Origin: Mucilaginibacter phenanthrenivorans
Lineage (GTDB): Bacteria > Bacteroidota > Bacteroidia > Sphingobacteriales > Sphingobacteriaceae
Assembly (NCBI RefSeq): GCF_024721155.1
Contig: NZ_JAHVAP010000005.1
Span: 558,001-622,000 of the forward strand
DNA length: 64,000 nucleotides
Reading direction: 5' to 3'
The stretch's first letter is position 1, and the number at the start of each line of letters is the position of its first letter. The position numbers and the translations under genes were made by a program. The notes below the pieces were generated by a model. That model was given only the letters and a program-made list of their open reading frames with translations. It was not told the origin of the DNA and made no database searches. This document shows positions 18,898 through 27,490 of this stretch, one piece after another.

Positions 18898-20448
18898 ATG
18901 AAAAAGATATATTTCTTAACTACCATCATACTTCTTTCTACAGTCATATCCTGTAAAAAAAGCTTTATCGACCTGCATCCGCAGGATTCACTATCGCCCG
19001 AAACATTTTACCAGAACGAAACGCAAATGCGCCAGGCCGTTGTTGCTGCCTACGTGCCACTGCGCGACCTTGCCGTCAATGATTATTTTACATCCGAAAT
19101 GCGGTCGGACAACACCCATTACCAGCCTTACCCGGCCAACAGGGGTACTGCCTATGTGCAGCGCGAAAATATTTCAGACTGGGTTGACGATGCTACGGAC
19201 GCCTATGTAAATGCTGTTTATTTTCACTGCTATAACGGCATCTCCAGGTCAAACATCGTGATCGGGCGTGGCCCCGGCGCTACCATGAGCGATGCGGCAA
19301 GAGCCGATATTGACGGACAGGCTAAATTTTTACGCGCCTGGAATTACTTCAAATTGGTGAGGCTTTTTGGCGAGGTGCCTTTGTATTTAAAAGAGGTAAC
19401 AAAATCTGACGATGCATTTTTACCGCGCTCAACGGTGGACCAGGTTTATGCGCAGATCATTGCCGACGCGAAGGACGCGGTGAAGGAATTGTTGCCCCCT
19501 GCAAAATTCCCGCAAAGCGGGCAGGCAACAAAAGGTTCGGCAACCATGCTGCTGGCCGAGGTGTATATGACGCAAAAGAAATATCCCGAGGCCGAAGCGC
19601 TGTTAACCACCTTGCCGGCAATGGGCTATGGCCTTAATGCCAATTATGCCGATGCCTTTTCAACAACAAATAAAAACAGCATCGAATCGCTGTTTGAGAT
19701 CCAGTACCTGGAAGGTACAGCTGCGGGCAGCCAGCCAAGTAATTTTATCTACCAGTTTTTGCCGCGCACGTCTACAACAGTTTTGATAACAGGTACGGTT
19801 ACCAATACATCGGCAACCGGCGGCTGGAATACACCAACGCAGGATCTGATCGACTCATATGAGCCGGGCGACAAGCGCCTTGACGCATCAATCGCCGTTG
19901 CTGAAGGAGCTTATAACTCAAGCGACCTGCTGGTTATTTCGGCCAACAAAAGCATTGTAGGCTATAGTCCCGCGCCAGGTAAGGTTGGGGTCCCATATCC
20001 AAAAAAATATTTACACTTACCGCATGTAGCGCCAAACAACACCAACGATAACTGGCCGATCTATCGTTACGCCGATGCACTTTTATTGCTTGCTGAGGCA
20101 CAGAACGAGCAGGGAAAAACCGGCCCGGCTTTAGCAAATTTAAATTTAGTGCGTGCACGTGCCGGATTGGCTCCGACTACCGAAACTAACCAAACATCAT
20201 TACGGGCAATTATCCTGCATGAAAGAAGGGTGGAGCTGGCATTTGAAAACCACAGGTGGAATGATTTGGTACGCACAGGAAACGCCATCCCGGTTATGAC
20301 AGCATATGGCGCCAAGGCAAAAACCATATACAGTAACCTGCCCGCCAATGCTTTTGATATTGAATCGTACAGGCTGCTTTTCCCCATCCCGCAGTCGGAG
20401 CGGGGGATAAATCCTGATTTAACACAGAACCCGGGATACGCTTTTTAA
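18898..20448 (+). CDS. susD: SusD/RagB-family nutrient-binding lipoprotein
   Basis: A 516-residue protein. The signal peptide ends in a lipobox-like cysteine (VISC, about residue 19). SusD features include the N-terminal LHPQDSLSPETFYQNE segment, TPR helices with RAWNYFKLVRLFGEVPLY near residues 145-162, and the C-terminal RADALLLLAEA...ARAGL...ERRVELAFENHRWNDLVRTG pattern. It is the surface lid of the SusC transporter encoded just upstream. A gap of 78 bp separates it from the phosphoesterase gene, which is probably in the same operon. Confidence 0.96.
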   Translation: MKKIYFLTTIILLSTVISCKKSFIDLHPQDSLSPETFYQNETQMRQAVVAAYVPLRDLAVNDYFTSEMRSDNTHYQPYPANRGTAYVQRENISDWVDDATDAYVNAVYFHCYNGISRSNIVIGRGPGATMSDAARADIDGQAKFLRAWNYFKLVRLFGEVPLYLKEVTKSDDAFLPRSTVDQVYAQIIADAKDAVKELLPPAKFPQSGQATKGSATMLLAEVYMTQKKYPEAEALLTTLPAMGYGLNANYADAFSTTNKNSIESLFEIQYLEGTAAGSQPSNFIYQFLPRTSTTVLITGTVTNTSATGGWNTPTQDLIDSYEPGDKRLDASIAVAEGAYNSSDLLVISANKSIVGYSPAPGKVGVPYPKKYLHLPHVAPNNTNDNWPIYRYADALLLLAEAQNEQGKTGPALANLNLVRARAGLAPTTETNQTSLRAIILHERRVELAFENHRWNDLVRTGNAIPVMTAYGAKAKTIYSNLPANAFDIESYRLLFPIPQSERGINPDLTQNPGYAF

Positions 20449-20526
20449 TAACATAAATTAGCAAAAAGGTTGTATTTACTTAATATACCGCGGTTACATT
20501 TAGTTTAATTTTATAAATCTCTATTT

Positions 20527-22980
20527 ATGACATCAATTAATAAAATTGCTCATAAAACAAAAGTGCTGGGTACAGCGCTTTTGTTTTTGCTTTGCATGAA
20601 TGCACAGGCACAACTGCCGGGTAAAATTCAGCAGACCGGACAGGTATTATTGCCCAATGGCTGGAAACTAAGCCCGGCCGGCCGACAGCTTCCCCTGGGT
20701 GATCTGCCGTTAAACCTGCAACTAAGCTCAACAGGCAGGTTGCTGGCAGTAACCAATAACGGGCAAAGCAAACAGTCGGTTCAATTGATCGATCCGCGAA
20801 ATGAGCAGTTGCTTGATGAAAAACCGTTAGGAAAATCATGGTATGGCCTTGCTTTTAGCCGCGATGAAAAGCATTTATATGTGTCGGGTGGGTACGACAA
20901 CTGGGTACTTGATTTCCATTTGCAGGACAATAAGTTTGGTAATGCCGATACCATTAAATTAAGTAATCCGTGGCCAAAAAACAAGGTGTGTCCTACCGGC
21001 ATGGTTACCAACAAAAGCAACACCCGCCTGTACGTGGTAACCAAGGATGACAGCTCGCTTTATGTTATCGAGCCTGCCACACATTCCATCATAAAAAAAG
21101 TGCAACTGCCCGGCATGGCCTATAGCTGCAGCCTGATGCCCGATGAAAAAACGCTGTATATTTCATTGTGGGGAATAGCAAAGGTTGCGGCCTATAATAC
21201 CGTTGATAATAATATTGGAACCATCATAAATACCGGCAGTCATCCCAATGAACTGCTTTTAAACAAAAAAGGGACACAGCTATTTGTAGCTAATGCCAAT
21301 GATAATACGGTTTCGGTAATCAATACAAAATCAAACAAGGTAATTGAAACTATTTCAACAGTACTTTATCCTACCCGCTTAGCCGGGTCAACCACCAACG
21401 GACTGGCACTTTCGGCAGATGAAAAAACTTTATACATCGCCAATGCCGATAACAATTGCCTGGCCGTTTTTGATGTTTCAAAACCCGGGATCAGCCAGAG
21501 CATGGGCTTCATACCTGTAGGCTGGTATCCAACAAATGTGAAAACCCTGGGCAGTAAAATAATTGTTGCCAACGGCAAAGGCCTAACAAGTATGGCTAAC
21601 CCATTAGGACCTCAGCCTTTTTTAAAGGATAACAACATCGGGGAACACGTGGGGCTTACGGCCAACAGCATGATCCAATATATCGGCGGTTTATTTAAAG
21701 GTGCATTGTCATTTATTGATGATCCCAAACCTGAACAATTGAAAGCCTATACCAAACAGGTTTATGCCAATACGCCATTTAATGATAAGCGTACGGCGCT
21801 GGCCGACGGCGAGGCCGGCAATCCCATCCCGCGCAAGGCCGGCGAAAAATCGCCGATAAAATATGTGTTTTACATCATCAAGGAAAACCGTACTTACGAC
21901 CAGGTTTTAGGCGATATGCCCCAGGGAAACGGGGATAGCTCCCTTTGTATTTTCGGAAAAAACATTACCCCGAACCAGCATGCAATTGCTAACCAATTTG
22001 TGTTGCTTGATAATTTTTATGTAGATGCCGAGGTGAGCGAAGACGGCCACAACTGGAGCATGGGTGCCTATGCTACTGATGTGATAGAGAAAACATGGCC
22101 TACTAACTACGGCAACCGCGGACCGGCATACGCAGGCGCTGCGTCAGGGCCCGATGATGGCTATATCTGGGATTATTGCAAACGTGCCGGTGTAACTTAC
22201 CGGAGCTATGGTGAGTTTGGCTCCTATAATAAAGCCAGCATTAAATCATTACAAGGACACATGGGCCCGCATTCGCCGGGATTTAACCTGGATATTAAGG
22301 ACCAGGTACGAGCAGATGCCTGGCAGCATGACTTCGATTCGCTGTTAACCATCAACGCAGTTCCGCAATTCAATACCCTGCGCATCAGCGATGACCATAC
22401 CAGCGGGCAGAAAAAAGGTAAATATTCACCGATTGCCGCAGTTGCTGACAATGACCTTGCTGTGGGCCGGATCCTGGCGCATTTGGCTGAAAGCCCGATC
22501 TGGAAGGAGTCGGTGGTTTTTGTGCTGGAAGATGATGCACAAAGCGGCCCCGATCATGTTGATGCGCACCGTTCCCCTGCTTTTATTGCCGGGCCGTTTG
22601 TAAAACGGAACGCGGTTATTCATAGCATGTACTCAACATCGGGCATGTTGCGCACCATGGAGCTGATTTTAGGGCTGCCGCCGATGAGCCAGTATGACGC
22701 TGCCGCTCTGCCGATGTATGAGTGCTTTACCAATAAAACGGATAATACGCCTTTCAAGGTTGTTCCTGCGCAGATAGATATAGAACAGCGCAATATTGCT
22801 GTAAATGAAAGCAGCAAACGATCGGAATCGTTTAACCTGGCTAAGGAAGATGCCGTGCCTGATAAGGACATGAATGAGGTGATCTGGAAATCGGTTAAGG
22901 GAGAAAATGCCGTAATGCCTGCGCCGAAACGGAGTGCCTTCGTGATCCTTGAAAAGAAAAAGAAGGATGATGACGACTAA
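20527..22980 (+). CDS. YncE-type beta-propeller fused to a phosphoesterase (alkaline phosphatase superfamily)
   Basis: An 817-residue exported protein. After a signal peptide (about 1-28), residues 50-400 form a seven-bladed propeller of YncE/NHL type with repeated PNEL, VIDT and LYIA strands. Residues 440-760 are a phosphoesterase domain: FYIIKENRTYDQVLGDM, then a likely nucleophile region near the GKNITPNQHAIANQFVLLDNFY segment, VSEDGHNWSMGAYATD, and the metal-binding region VFVLEDDAQSGPDHVDAHRSPAF. The C-terminus is highly charged (EKKKKDDDD). It likely releases phosphate or splits a phosphoester in the periplasm or on the surface, feeding the SusC/SusD pair. Confidence 0.92.
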   Translation: MTSINKIAHKTKVLGTALLFLLCMNAQAQLPGKIQQTGQVLLPNGWKLSPAGRQLPLGDLPLNLQLSSTGRLLAVTNNGQSKQSVQLIDPRNEQLLDEKPLGKSWYGLAFSRDEKHLYVSGGYDNWVLDFHLQDNKFGNADTIKLSNPWPKNKVCPTGMVTNKSNTRLYVVTKDDSSLYVIEPATHSIIKKVQLPGMAYSCSLMPDEKTLYISLWGIAKVAAYNTVDNNIGTIINTGSHPNELLLNKKGTQLFVANANDNTVSVINTKSNKVIETISTVLYPTRLAGSTTNGLALSADEKTLYIANADNNCLAVFDVSKPGISQSMGFIPVGWYPTNVKTLGSKIIVANGKGLTSMANPLGPQPFLKDNNIGEHVGLTANSMIQYIGGLFKGALSFIDDPKPEQLKAYTKQVYANTPFNDKRTALADGEAGNPIPRKAGEKSPIKYVFYIIKENRTYDQVLGDMPQGNGDSSLCIFGKNITPNQHAIANQFVLLDNFYVDAEVSEDGHNWSMGAYATDVIEKTWPTNYGNRGPAYAGAASGPDDGYIWDYCKRAGVTYRSYGEFGSYNKASIKSLQGHMGPHSPGFNLDIKDQVRADAWQHDFDSLLTINAVPQFNTLRISDDHTSGQKKGKYSPIAAVADNDLAVGRILAHLAESPIWKESVVFVLEDDAQSGPDHVDAHRSPAFIAGPFVKRNAVIHSMYSTSGMLRTMELILGLPPMSQYDAAALPMYECFTNKTDNTPFKVVPAQIDIEQRNIAVNESSKRSESFNLAKEDAVPDKDMNEVIWKSVKGENAVMPAPKRSAFVILEKKKKDDDD

Positions 22981-22991
22981 TTTATTGTAAG

Positions 22992-23843
22992 ATGAGTAAC
23001 AGACGAAGATTTATAAAGTCGGGATTAACCGGTTTGGCCGGGATAAGCTTATTGCCCGCCGTTAATGCATTTGCTGGCGAAAGGCATGTGGCTCCTGAAA
23101 AAAATACGGGTGATCTTAAAATGCGGTTCGCCATTGCCTCCGATGGTCATTATGCACAGCCGGATACCGATTCAGATACGTTTTACAAAAATTTGATCGA
23201 TTGGCTGACTAAGGAGCATCAGCAAAATCACCTGAATTTTGTGATCATTAATGGCGATTTGGTGCATAACCGCCCTGATCTGCTGAGCAAGGTTAAGGAA
23301 ACTTATTTAGATAAGCTGCCAGTTCCTTATCACACCATTCCCGGCAACCATGATTTTGCGGATGCCAAAATATGGAAGAATGTTTTTGGCTATGAAGACA
23401 AATACACACTTGAATTTGGCGATATCGGTTTTGTATTTGCTAATACCGCTGATACGAAAGGCGGTTATGTTTGCCCCGACAATACTTTTTTAAGGGCATC
23501 GTTCGAAAAGTTTAAAAGTAAAAGCATTGTGTTTGCCATATTACATATTCCGCCGCACCAATGGGTGCCGGAGGACAAGGATATATTTTTAAACTGCCCC
23601 GAAACGGTTGAGCTGCTGCACGCCTACCCCAATATTAAAGCTGCATTTCACGGGCACGACCATACTTTGGACGGAGTTAAGTACACCAATAAGTTCCCTC
23701 ATTTTTTCGACTCGCATTTTGGTGGGAACTGGGGCACCGACTATAAAGGGTACCGGGTTGTTGAGATAAGCAGCACTAATGAAATTACAACTTACCAGGT
23801 TAATGCCAGCCAGAACCCCAAATTAAATTCGAACAAAATTTAA
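22992..23843 (+). CDS. Exported calcineurin-like metallophosphoesterase
   Basis: A 283-residue protein starting with a Tat-like signal (SNRRRFIKSGLTGLAG). The five metal-site motifs are present: ASDGHY (about 49-54; D and H), INGDLVHN (about 85-92), PGNHDF (about 116-121), LHIPPHQW (about 181-188) and FHGHDHTLDG (about 216-225). It lies 11 bp after the propeller/phosphoesterase gene, so the two are surely co-transcribed. Two different exported phosphoesterases in one SusCD operon point to a phosphorylated nutrient such as a phytate-like or nucleotide-like compound; this is inference. Confidence 0.94.
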   Translation: MSNRRRFIKSGLTGLAGISLLPAVNAFAGERHVAPEKNTGDLKMRFAIASDGHYAQPDTDSDTFYKNLIDWLTKEHQQNHLNFVIINGDLVHNRPDLLSKVKETYLDKLPVPYHTIPGNHDFADAKIWKNVFGYEDKYTLEFGDIGFVFANTADTKGGYVCPDNTFLRASFEKFKSKSIVFAILHIPPHQWVPEDKDIFLNCPETVELLHAYPNIKAAFHGHDHTLDGVKYTNKFPHFFDSHFGGNWGTDYKGYRVVEISSTNEITTYQVNASQNPKLNSNKI

Positions 23844-23879
23844 CAATTACTTATCTTCATAAACATTAAAACACCGGAT

Positions 23880-24722
23880 ATGAAAAAACAACTGTTTACC
23901 TTTTTGATACTCCTTTTGACAGGCTTTGCTGCAACGGCACAAAACCAGGAATATATTAAACCTTTAGGTTCTGGCGGTGGCAGTGCACCCCAGCCGTTCC
24001 TGTTCTCGGTTAACACCCTAACCGCAGAAAGCGCAGGATGGAGTGCTAATTATACCGGCGCCTATGGCGAGCGGACAGCCGGCCCTTTTGGTTATGATGG
24101 GGTTGACCAGCAGTTTGCCGTTAAGGGTTACCTTGGCAACCGCTTTACCCTCTTTGCTAACGCCGACCTGGGTGTTTCGAACAAAGGCGGTACGGAAAGT
24201 GCACAACAGGCCGAGGTGATCCATGATTTTGTTGGCGGAAATAAATTGTTCGGTTCCCGCTTTGGATTAGGCTTTGGTGTTAACCGCGATTTTTCAAATA
24301 CAGGCGCTATCTTCAGCCGGGTTACTGCCTCCTTCGAAGCTGCTTCATGGCGGATAGGCGGCAATATGCGTTTTGAAAAAGCGTTCAGCAAAACCCGCGA
24401 CAATATTGACCTGGTTACCAGCGTTGGCTTCCAGCATCGTATTGCCGGGCCTGTTTTTGCCGGCTTTGAAGCTGTAGGCGAGGACCTGGAAGGTTTTTGG
24501 GAATCGGACGAGGCAGAGGGAGGCGCTAAACTGCTGGTCGGCCCATCGATAAATTTTGCGCCGGCTAATTCAAAGTTCGCCTTTTCAGTTTGCGGCGGCC
24601 CGGTATTTTATGCTACCCACAGCACCGTTATCCCTTCAGAAGCGATAAGAGATGTGGGCACTGTGGCCTCGCAAAACGGGTATACCATCAGGGCGATGGT
24701 GTCGTTTAATTTGCATAAGTAG
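23880..24722 (+). CDS. Outer-membrane beta-barrel protein, unknown function
   Basis: A 280-residue protein with a signal peptide (about 1-21) and alternating amphipathic strands ending in VSFNLHK, a typical last barrel strand with a near C-terminal aromatic residue. The barrel strands are of the sort NRFTLFANADLGV and FGSRFGLGFGV. Glycine-rich LGSGGGSAPQPF follows the signal. It lies 36 bp after the metallophosphoesterase gene and is the last gene of this operon. It may be a porin or an anchoring protein for the locus. No family is recognised. Confidence 0.75.
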   Translation: MKKQLFTFLILLLTGFAATAQNQEYIKPLGSGGGSAPQPFLFSVNTLTAESAGWSANYTGAYGERTAGPFGYDGVDQQFAVKGYLGNRFTLFANADLGVSNKGGTESAQQAEVIHDFVGGNKLFGSRFGLGFGVNRDFSNTGAIFSRVTASFEAASWRIGGNMRFEKAFSKTRDNIDLVTSVGFQHRIAGPVFAGFEAVGEDLEGFWESDEAEGGAKLLVGPSINFAPANSKFAFSVCGGPVFYATHSTVIPSEAIRDVGTVASQNGYTIRAMVSFNLHK

Positions 24723-24770
24723 GTAAGAAAAAAAATCTGCTTTAATATCAGCCTGACTGCCACGTTGGTC

Positions 24771-24885
24771 AATGCTATTAAGTTAAGAGATTGCGTTGGT
24801 AAAAATATCGAACGCCGAATAATGAAGTATACTTCGGTGTTCAATATTAATAGTTGTTCTATTCTTTCCTTAACTTAATAGCATT
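24771..24885. repeat. MITE-like element with perfect 17-bp terminal inverted repeats
   Basis: AATGCTATTAAGTTAAG (24771-24787) is matched exactly by its reverse complement at 24869-24885. Inside is a second nested dyad: AATATCGAACGCCGAA facing TTCGGTGTTCAATATT. A relative of the inner repeat occurs near 10950-10985. The 115-bp element has no ORF and lies between convergent genes. I see no clear target-site duplication. Confidence 0.75.
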
Positions 24886-24917
24886 CGAGAGACCCTGGAG
24901 ACAGAAACTTCCCTGTT

Positions 24918-26078
24918 CTATTTTTTCTTAGAGCGGCCTATTCCGAAAAGATACCTTATTGCTTCTGATCTTCTTATTAAAAATTCATAACAAAACATTG
25001 CAATGCTTAAGGATACAACTACTATAATCACATATTTAAGGCCGATTGAAAGCTGTAATTGCACAATAAAATAGCCAATAAGCACGATAACGGGCTGATG
25101 AATAATATAAAACGGCAGCACCGCCTCATTGCCATATTTGAGGAACTTATTGGTATAGTTTAACTTATTTTTGGCGAAACCCAGCAATGTGCAAATCCAG
25201 CTGAAGCAAACCACGCTTCTTAATGCTATTTTAAGGAAATATGGGAATGTGCCGAAATCAAATTTGATATTATTTACAAAAAGATAGATGTTTACCGCTG
25301 TTGATAGAACTGTTATTACCAACAAAAGGTAACGGTACCTTAACCATATGTTTTGAATATCGATCATTGAAAATGCAAAGTATCCTAAGATAAAAAGGAC
25401 CAAATGCTCTATTATATTCCAGCCTCCCCAAACTCTTGCTCCAATGATACTATCCGGCGAGAACAAGCAGCCGGGCAATGCCAACAGGATCACGAACATG
25501 AACAGATAAATAAAAGCCGATCCTGACTTTATGCGGCCCGCAGATATTCGTTTTATAAGCAATAACAAGGGCAGTGAAATAACAGAGAAGACAAAGAGCA
25601 GCAGCAAATACCATAAATGCAAACCCATCCACGCAAAATTTCCGCCAAAGGCATACAAGCCTGAAAAATAATGGGGCAGGAACCCTAAAAACGTACCTGC
25701 AAACTGGTAGTGCGAAACCCTTTCGAAATATACCTGGTGCGGCGAAAGGATAAAAATGCCAAAAATTAACGGAACCAAAATTCTTTGCATCCGGTCTTTA
25801 AGAAACTTACCGCCTGTTTTTGATTGAAGCGCAAACCACGTACTTGCGCCCGAGATAAAGAAAAACAAGGGCATCATCCATTGTACCATAAAAAAAGTGA
25901 ACAGGTTTGCTGTTGACGAAAGAACTGCGTTTTTTACATGCCAATCGTCAAAATCAAAAAAACGGCTGCAATGAAAAAGAAACACAAGGCAAATGGTGAT
26001 TACCCTTAACCAGTCGAGGTAATACTGTCTGCCGGCGTTTCCGGAGTTAATATTTTTTAAGGTTTGGTCCTGATTCAT
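24918..26078 (-). CDS. Acyltransferase 3 family membrane protein
   Basis: A 386-residue integral membrane protein with about ten hydrophobic helices. The acyltransferase-3 signature is seen at the N-terminus: YYLDWLRVITICLVFLFHCSRFF (residues 18-40), with the conserved D-W-R followed by a histidine on the first helix, then WMMPLFFFISGAS (about 87-99). These enzymes transfer O-acyl groups to sugars or lipids across the inner membrane. The start at 26078 fits well. It is monocistronic on the minus strand, and its substrate cannot be told. Confidence 0.9.
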   Translation of the reverse strand: MNQDQTLKNINSGNAGRQYYLDWLRVITICLVFLFHCSRFFDFDDWHVKNAVLSSTANLFTFFMVQWMMPLFFFISGASTWFALQSKTGGKFLKDRMQRILVPLIFGIFILSPHQVYFERVSHYQFAGTFLGFLPHYFSGLYAFGGNFAWMGLHLWYLLLLFVFSVISLPLLLLIKRISAGRIKSGSAFIYLFMFVILLALPGCLFSPDSIIGARVWGGWNIIEHLVLFILGYFAFSMIDIQNIWLRYRYLLLVITVLSTAVNIYLFVNNIKFDFGTFPYFLKIALRSVVCFSWICTLLGFAKNKLNYTNKFLKYGNEAVLPFYIIHQPVIVLIGYFIVQLQLSIGLKYVIIVVVSLSIAMFCYEFLIRRSEAIRYLFGIGRSKKK

Positions 26079-26159
26079 GAAGCTGTATTTTTAAAATTTA
26101 TAAACTAAATTAACTGTGTATGAAAAGTTTACAATTTTAAATCATTGTGAATTAAAGCA

Positions 26160-26215
26160 CGACCCGGTGGTCAAAGGATTAATGCTAGTGGTCAAAAAAG
26201 TGCCGGCCTGGTACG
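26160..26215. mobile_element. Possible relic of an IS21-type element end
   Basis: Two copies of GTGGTCAAA, 26 bp apart, are followed by AAGTGCCGGCC. Repeated GTGGTCA blocks next to GCCGG-type sequence are typical of the multiple-repeat ends of IS21-like elements in Bacteroidota. No transposase gene remains. The rest of the gap 26079-26469 holds only the enhancer pair and promoter described next. Confidence 0.35.
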
Positions 26216-26302
26216 GGATAAGCTATAACCGGGCGCGGTTTGCTACCGGCGGTTGAGCTGAGGGAACTGATGAATTCGCGATACACGCCGTAACCAACCT
26301 CG

Positions 26303-26337
26303 TTCCATTTTGATAAATTACCCCTATCAAAATGATA
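26303..26337 (+). promoter_or_regulatory. Paired enhancer sites upstream of the small membrane protein gene
   Basis: TTCCATTTTGATA (26303-26315) and TATCAAAATGATA (26325-26337) have centres 22 bp apart. They match the kdp upstream pair in sequence and spacing, and are centred 105 bp before a -24-like GG. Confidence 0.7.
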
Positions 26338-26423
26338 CCCCCAATAATCTTATACAAATCATCCACTCAAAAATTCTCTTAAATTTTAGCTTAAACCCCT
26401 ATTTCCATCCAATTCAGCTTTTG

Positions 26424-26439
26424 TGGTATGGCAATTGAT
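26424..26439 (+). promoter_or_regulatory. Probable sigma-54 promoter of the small membrane protein gene
   Basis: TGGTATGGCAATTGAT has TGG at -24 and TTGA at -12 with correct spacing; the -12 C is replaced by A, so it is a weaker match than those at 9879 and 30093. Start of transcription would be near 26450, 20 bp before the ATG. Confidence 0.5.
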
Positions 26440-26469
26440 AAATCCCCGGTACATATAATTTAATCAGAC

Positions 26470-26652
26470 ATGACAGCGTTTTATATTATCCTGGAAATAA
26501 GTGCCCTAATAGCGATCATCATCGTTCCATTAGGCGGCCCTAAAAAGAAAAAGAGCAAAAGCCCGGCCGGATTGAGCGAAATTTTGGTAAACGAAAATGG
26601 TTACCTGGAATATTCCGGCACTGCCCGGGAAGATCATCATCATGTAAATTAG
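26470..26652 (+). CDS. 60-residue single-helix membrane protein
   Basis: Residues 1-21 form one membrane helix, then a strongly basic stretch PKKKKSKS (about 24-31), then a polar tail with NENGYLEYSG and a histidine-rich end (EDHHHVN). The basic patch after the helix predicts a cytoplasmic C-terminus. It has its own enhancer pair and -24/-12 promoter shared with kdp, and a strong terminator follows at 26760. It could therefore be a small partner of potassium transport or stress signalling. The family is unknown to me; expression control is the best evidence that it is real. Confidence 0.65.
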   Translation: MTAFYIILEISALIAIIIVPLGGPKKKKSKSPAGLSEILVNENGYLEYSGTAREDHHHVN

Positions 26653-26739
26653 TCTTGAGTCGGGAGTCTTAAGTTCTGAGTCGAAAAAATAAAATTTGAC
26701 TTTCGACTTCAGGCTCTGGACTTAGGACTCTCGACGAAA
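26652..26739. repeat. Imperfect inverted repeat (GAGTCGGGAGTC type)
   Basis: The left arm GAGTCGGGAGTCTTAAGTTC, continuing into TGAGTCGAAAA, faces the right arm TTTCGACTTCAGGCTCTGGA, continuing into CTTAGGACTCTCGAC. It is a stem-loop repeat of a kind found scattered between genes in this phylum. It lies between the small gene and its terminator. Confidence 0.7.
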
Positions 26740-26759
26740 TAATCTTTTTTTGAAAATAG

Positions 26760-26786
26760 AGCCTTTCATTTTGAGAGGCTTTTTTA
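26760..26786 (+). terminator. Terminator after the 60-residue membrane protein gene
   Basis: AGCCTTTCA (26760-26768), loop TTT, TGAGAGGCT (26772-26780) with one G-T pair, then a run of T. The 9-bp stem plus T tract is a standard intrinsic terminator. Confidence 0.8.
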
Positions 26787-26877
26787 TTCCCGAAAATCGC
26801 CATAAAAAATAAAAATCGGCCTTTAAATGCGCTAAACACTCAATTGCGGAAGTATCGGCACAATGGGCATTCTTTTG

Positions 26878-26893
26878 GTACAAGGGTTTGTAC
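26878..26893. promoter_or_regulatory. Palindrome upstream of the GNAT gene
   Basis: GTACAA-GGGT-TTGTAC is a perfect 6-bp dyad with a 4-bp spacer, 46 bp before the GNAT start. It may be an operator for the GNAT-M20-regulator operon. The binding protein is unknown. Confidence 0.4.
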
Positions 26894-26938
26894 AGTTAAA
26901 AAACTTTCGGGCATTTAACTGAAATAAACTAAAAAGAA

Positions 26939-27484
26939 ATGGAAGATGAACGAATTATTGTAAGGCCGGCCATTGCGTCGGACGTGGTTTTTGCTGACCA
27001 GATCATTCATGAAATGGAAAGTTCGGCAATAGCAAGGGGCTCAGGGATCTCCAAAAGATCGGCAGCCTCGGTAATAGAAAAAATAGACAATGGAAAGGCA
27101 ATTGTTGCCATAACTGAAAATGGCGAATGGGTAGGGTTCTCCTACATCGAAACCTGGGATAACGAAAAATTTGTATCAAATAGTGGTCTTATCGTATCCC
27201 CGCAGCACCGCAACCAGGGTGTTGCCTCACAAATTAAAACACAAATATTTGAACTGTCGCGCACGCGGTACCCGCTGGCAAAAGTATTCAGCATTACGTC
27301 TGGTTCGGCTATCATGAAGATGAATACCCGCCTGGGTTTCGAGCCGGTTACCTATGCCGAAATAGCGCAGGAATCCGCTTTTTGGGACAGCTGTAAAAGC
27401 TGTGTGAACTATGATGTGCTGCAAGGCAAAAAGAGGACTAATTGCCTTTGCACCGCCATGTTGTTTGATCCTCAATTAAACTAA
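26939..27484 (+). CDS. GNAT N-acetyltransferase resembling the Bacteroidota ArgA-type enzyme
   Basis: A 181-residue GNAT-fold protein. Acetyl-CoA binding motif A is QHRNQGVASQIK (about residues 90-101), with the preceding GLIVSP strand. The C-terminal part has FWDSCKSCVNYDVLQGKKRTNCLCTAMLFDP-like layout, with a CxxC and a CxC, as in the acetyltransferase at the head of many Bacteroidota arginine operons. The gene next door, 6 bp away, is an M20 deacylase like ArgE, which supports a role in acetylated amino acid metabolism. No argG, argC, argB or argD lies here, so it is either a second copy or a solute-related branch. Confidence 0.8.
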   Translation: MEDERIIVRPAIASDVVFADQIIHEMESSAIARGSGISKRSAASVIEKIDNGKAIVAITENGEWVGFSYIETWDNEKFVSNSGLIVSPQHRNQGVASQIKTQIFELSRTRYPLAKVFSITSGSAIMKMNTRLGFEPVTYAEIAQESAFWDSCKSCVNYDVLQGKKRTNCLCTAMLFDPQLN

Positions 27485-27490
27485 AAAACC

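Noticed and set aside
26873..26895. Sigma-54 promoter before the GNAT gene
   Set aside because: TGGTACAAGGGTTTGTAC has GG but its GT sits one base off and the -12 GC is missing; the sequence is better explained as a palindrome.
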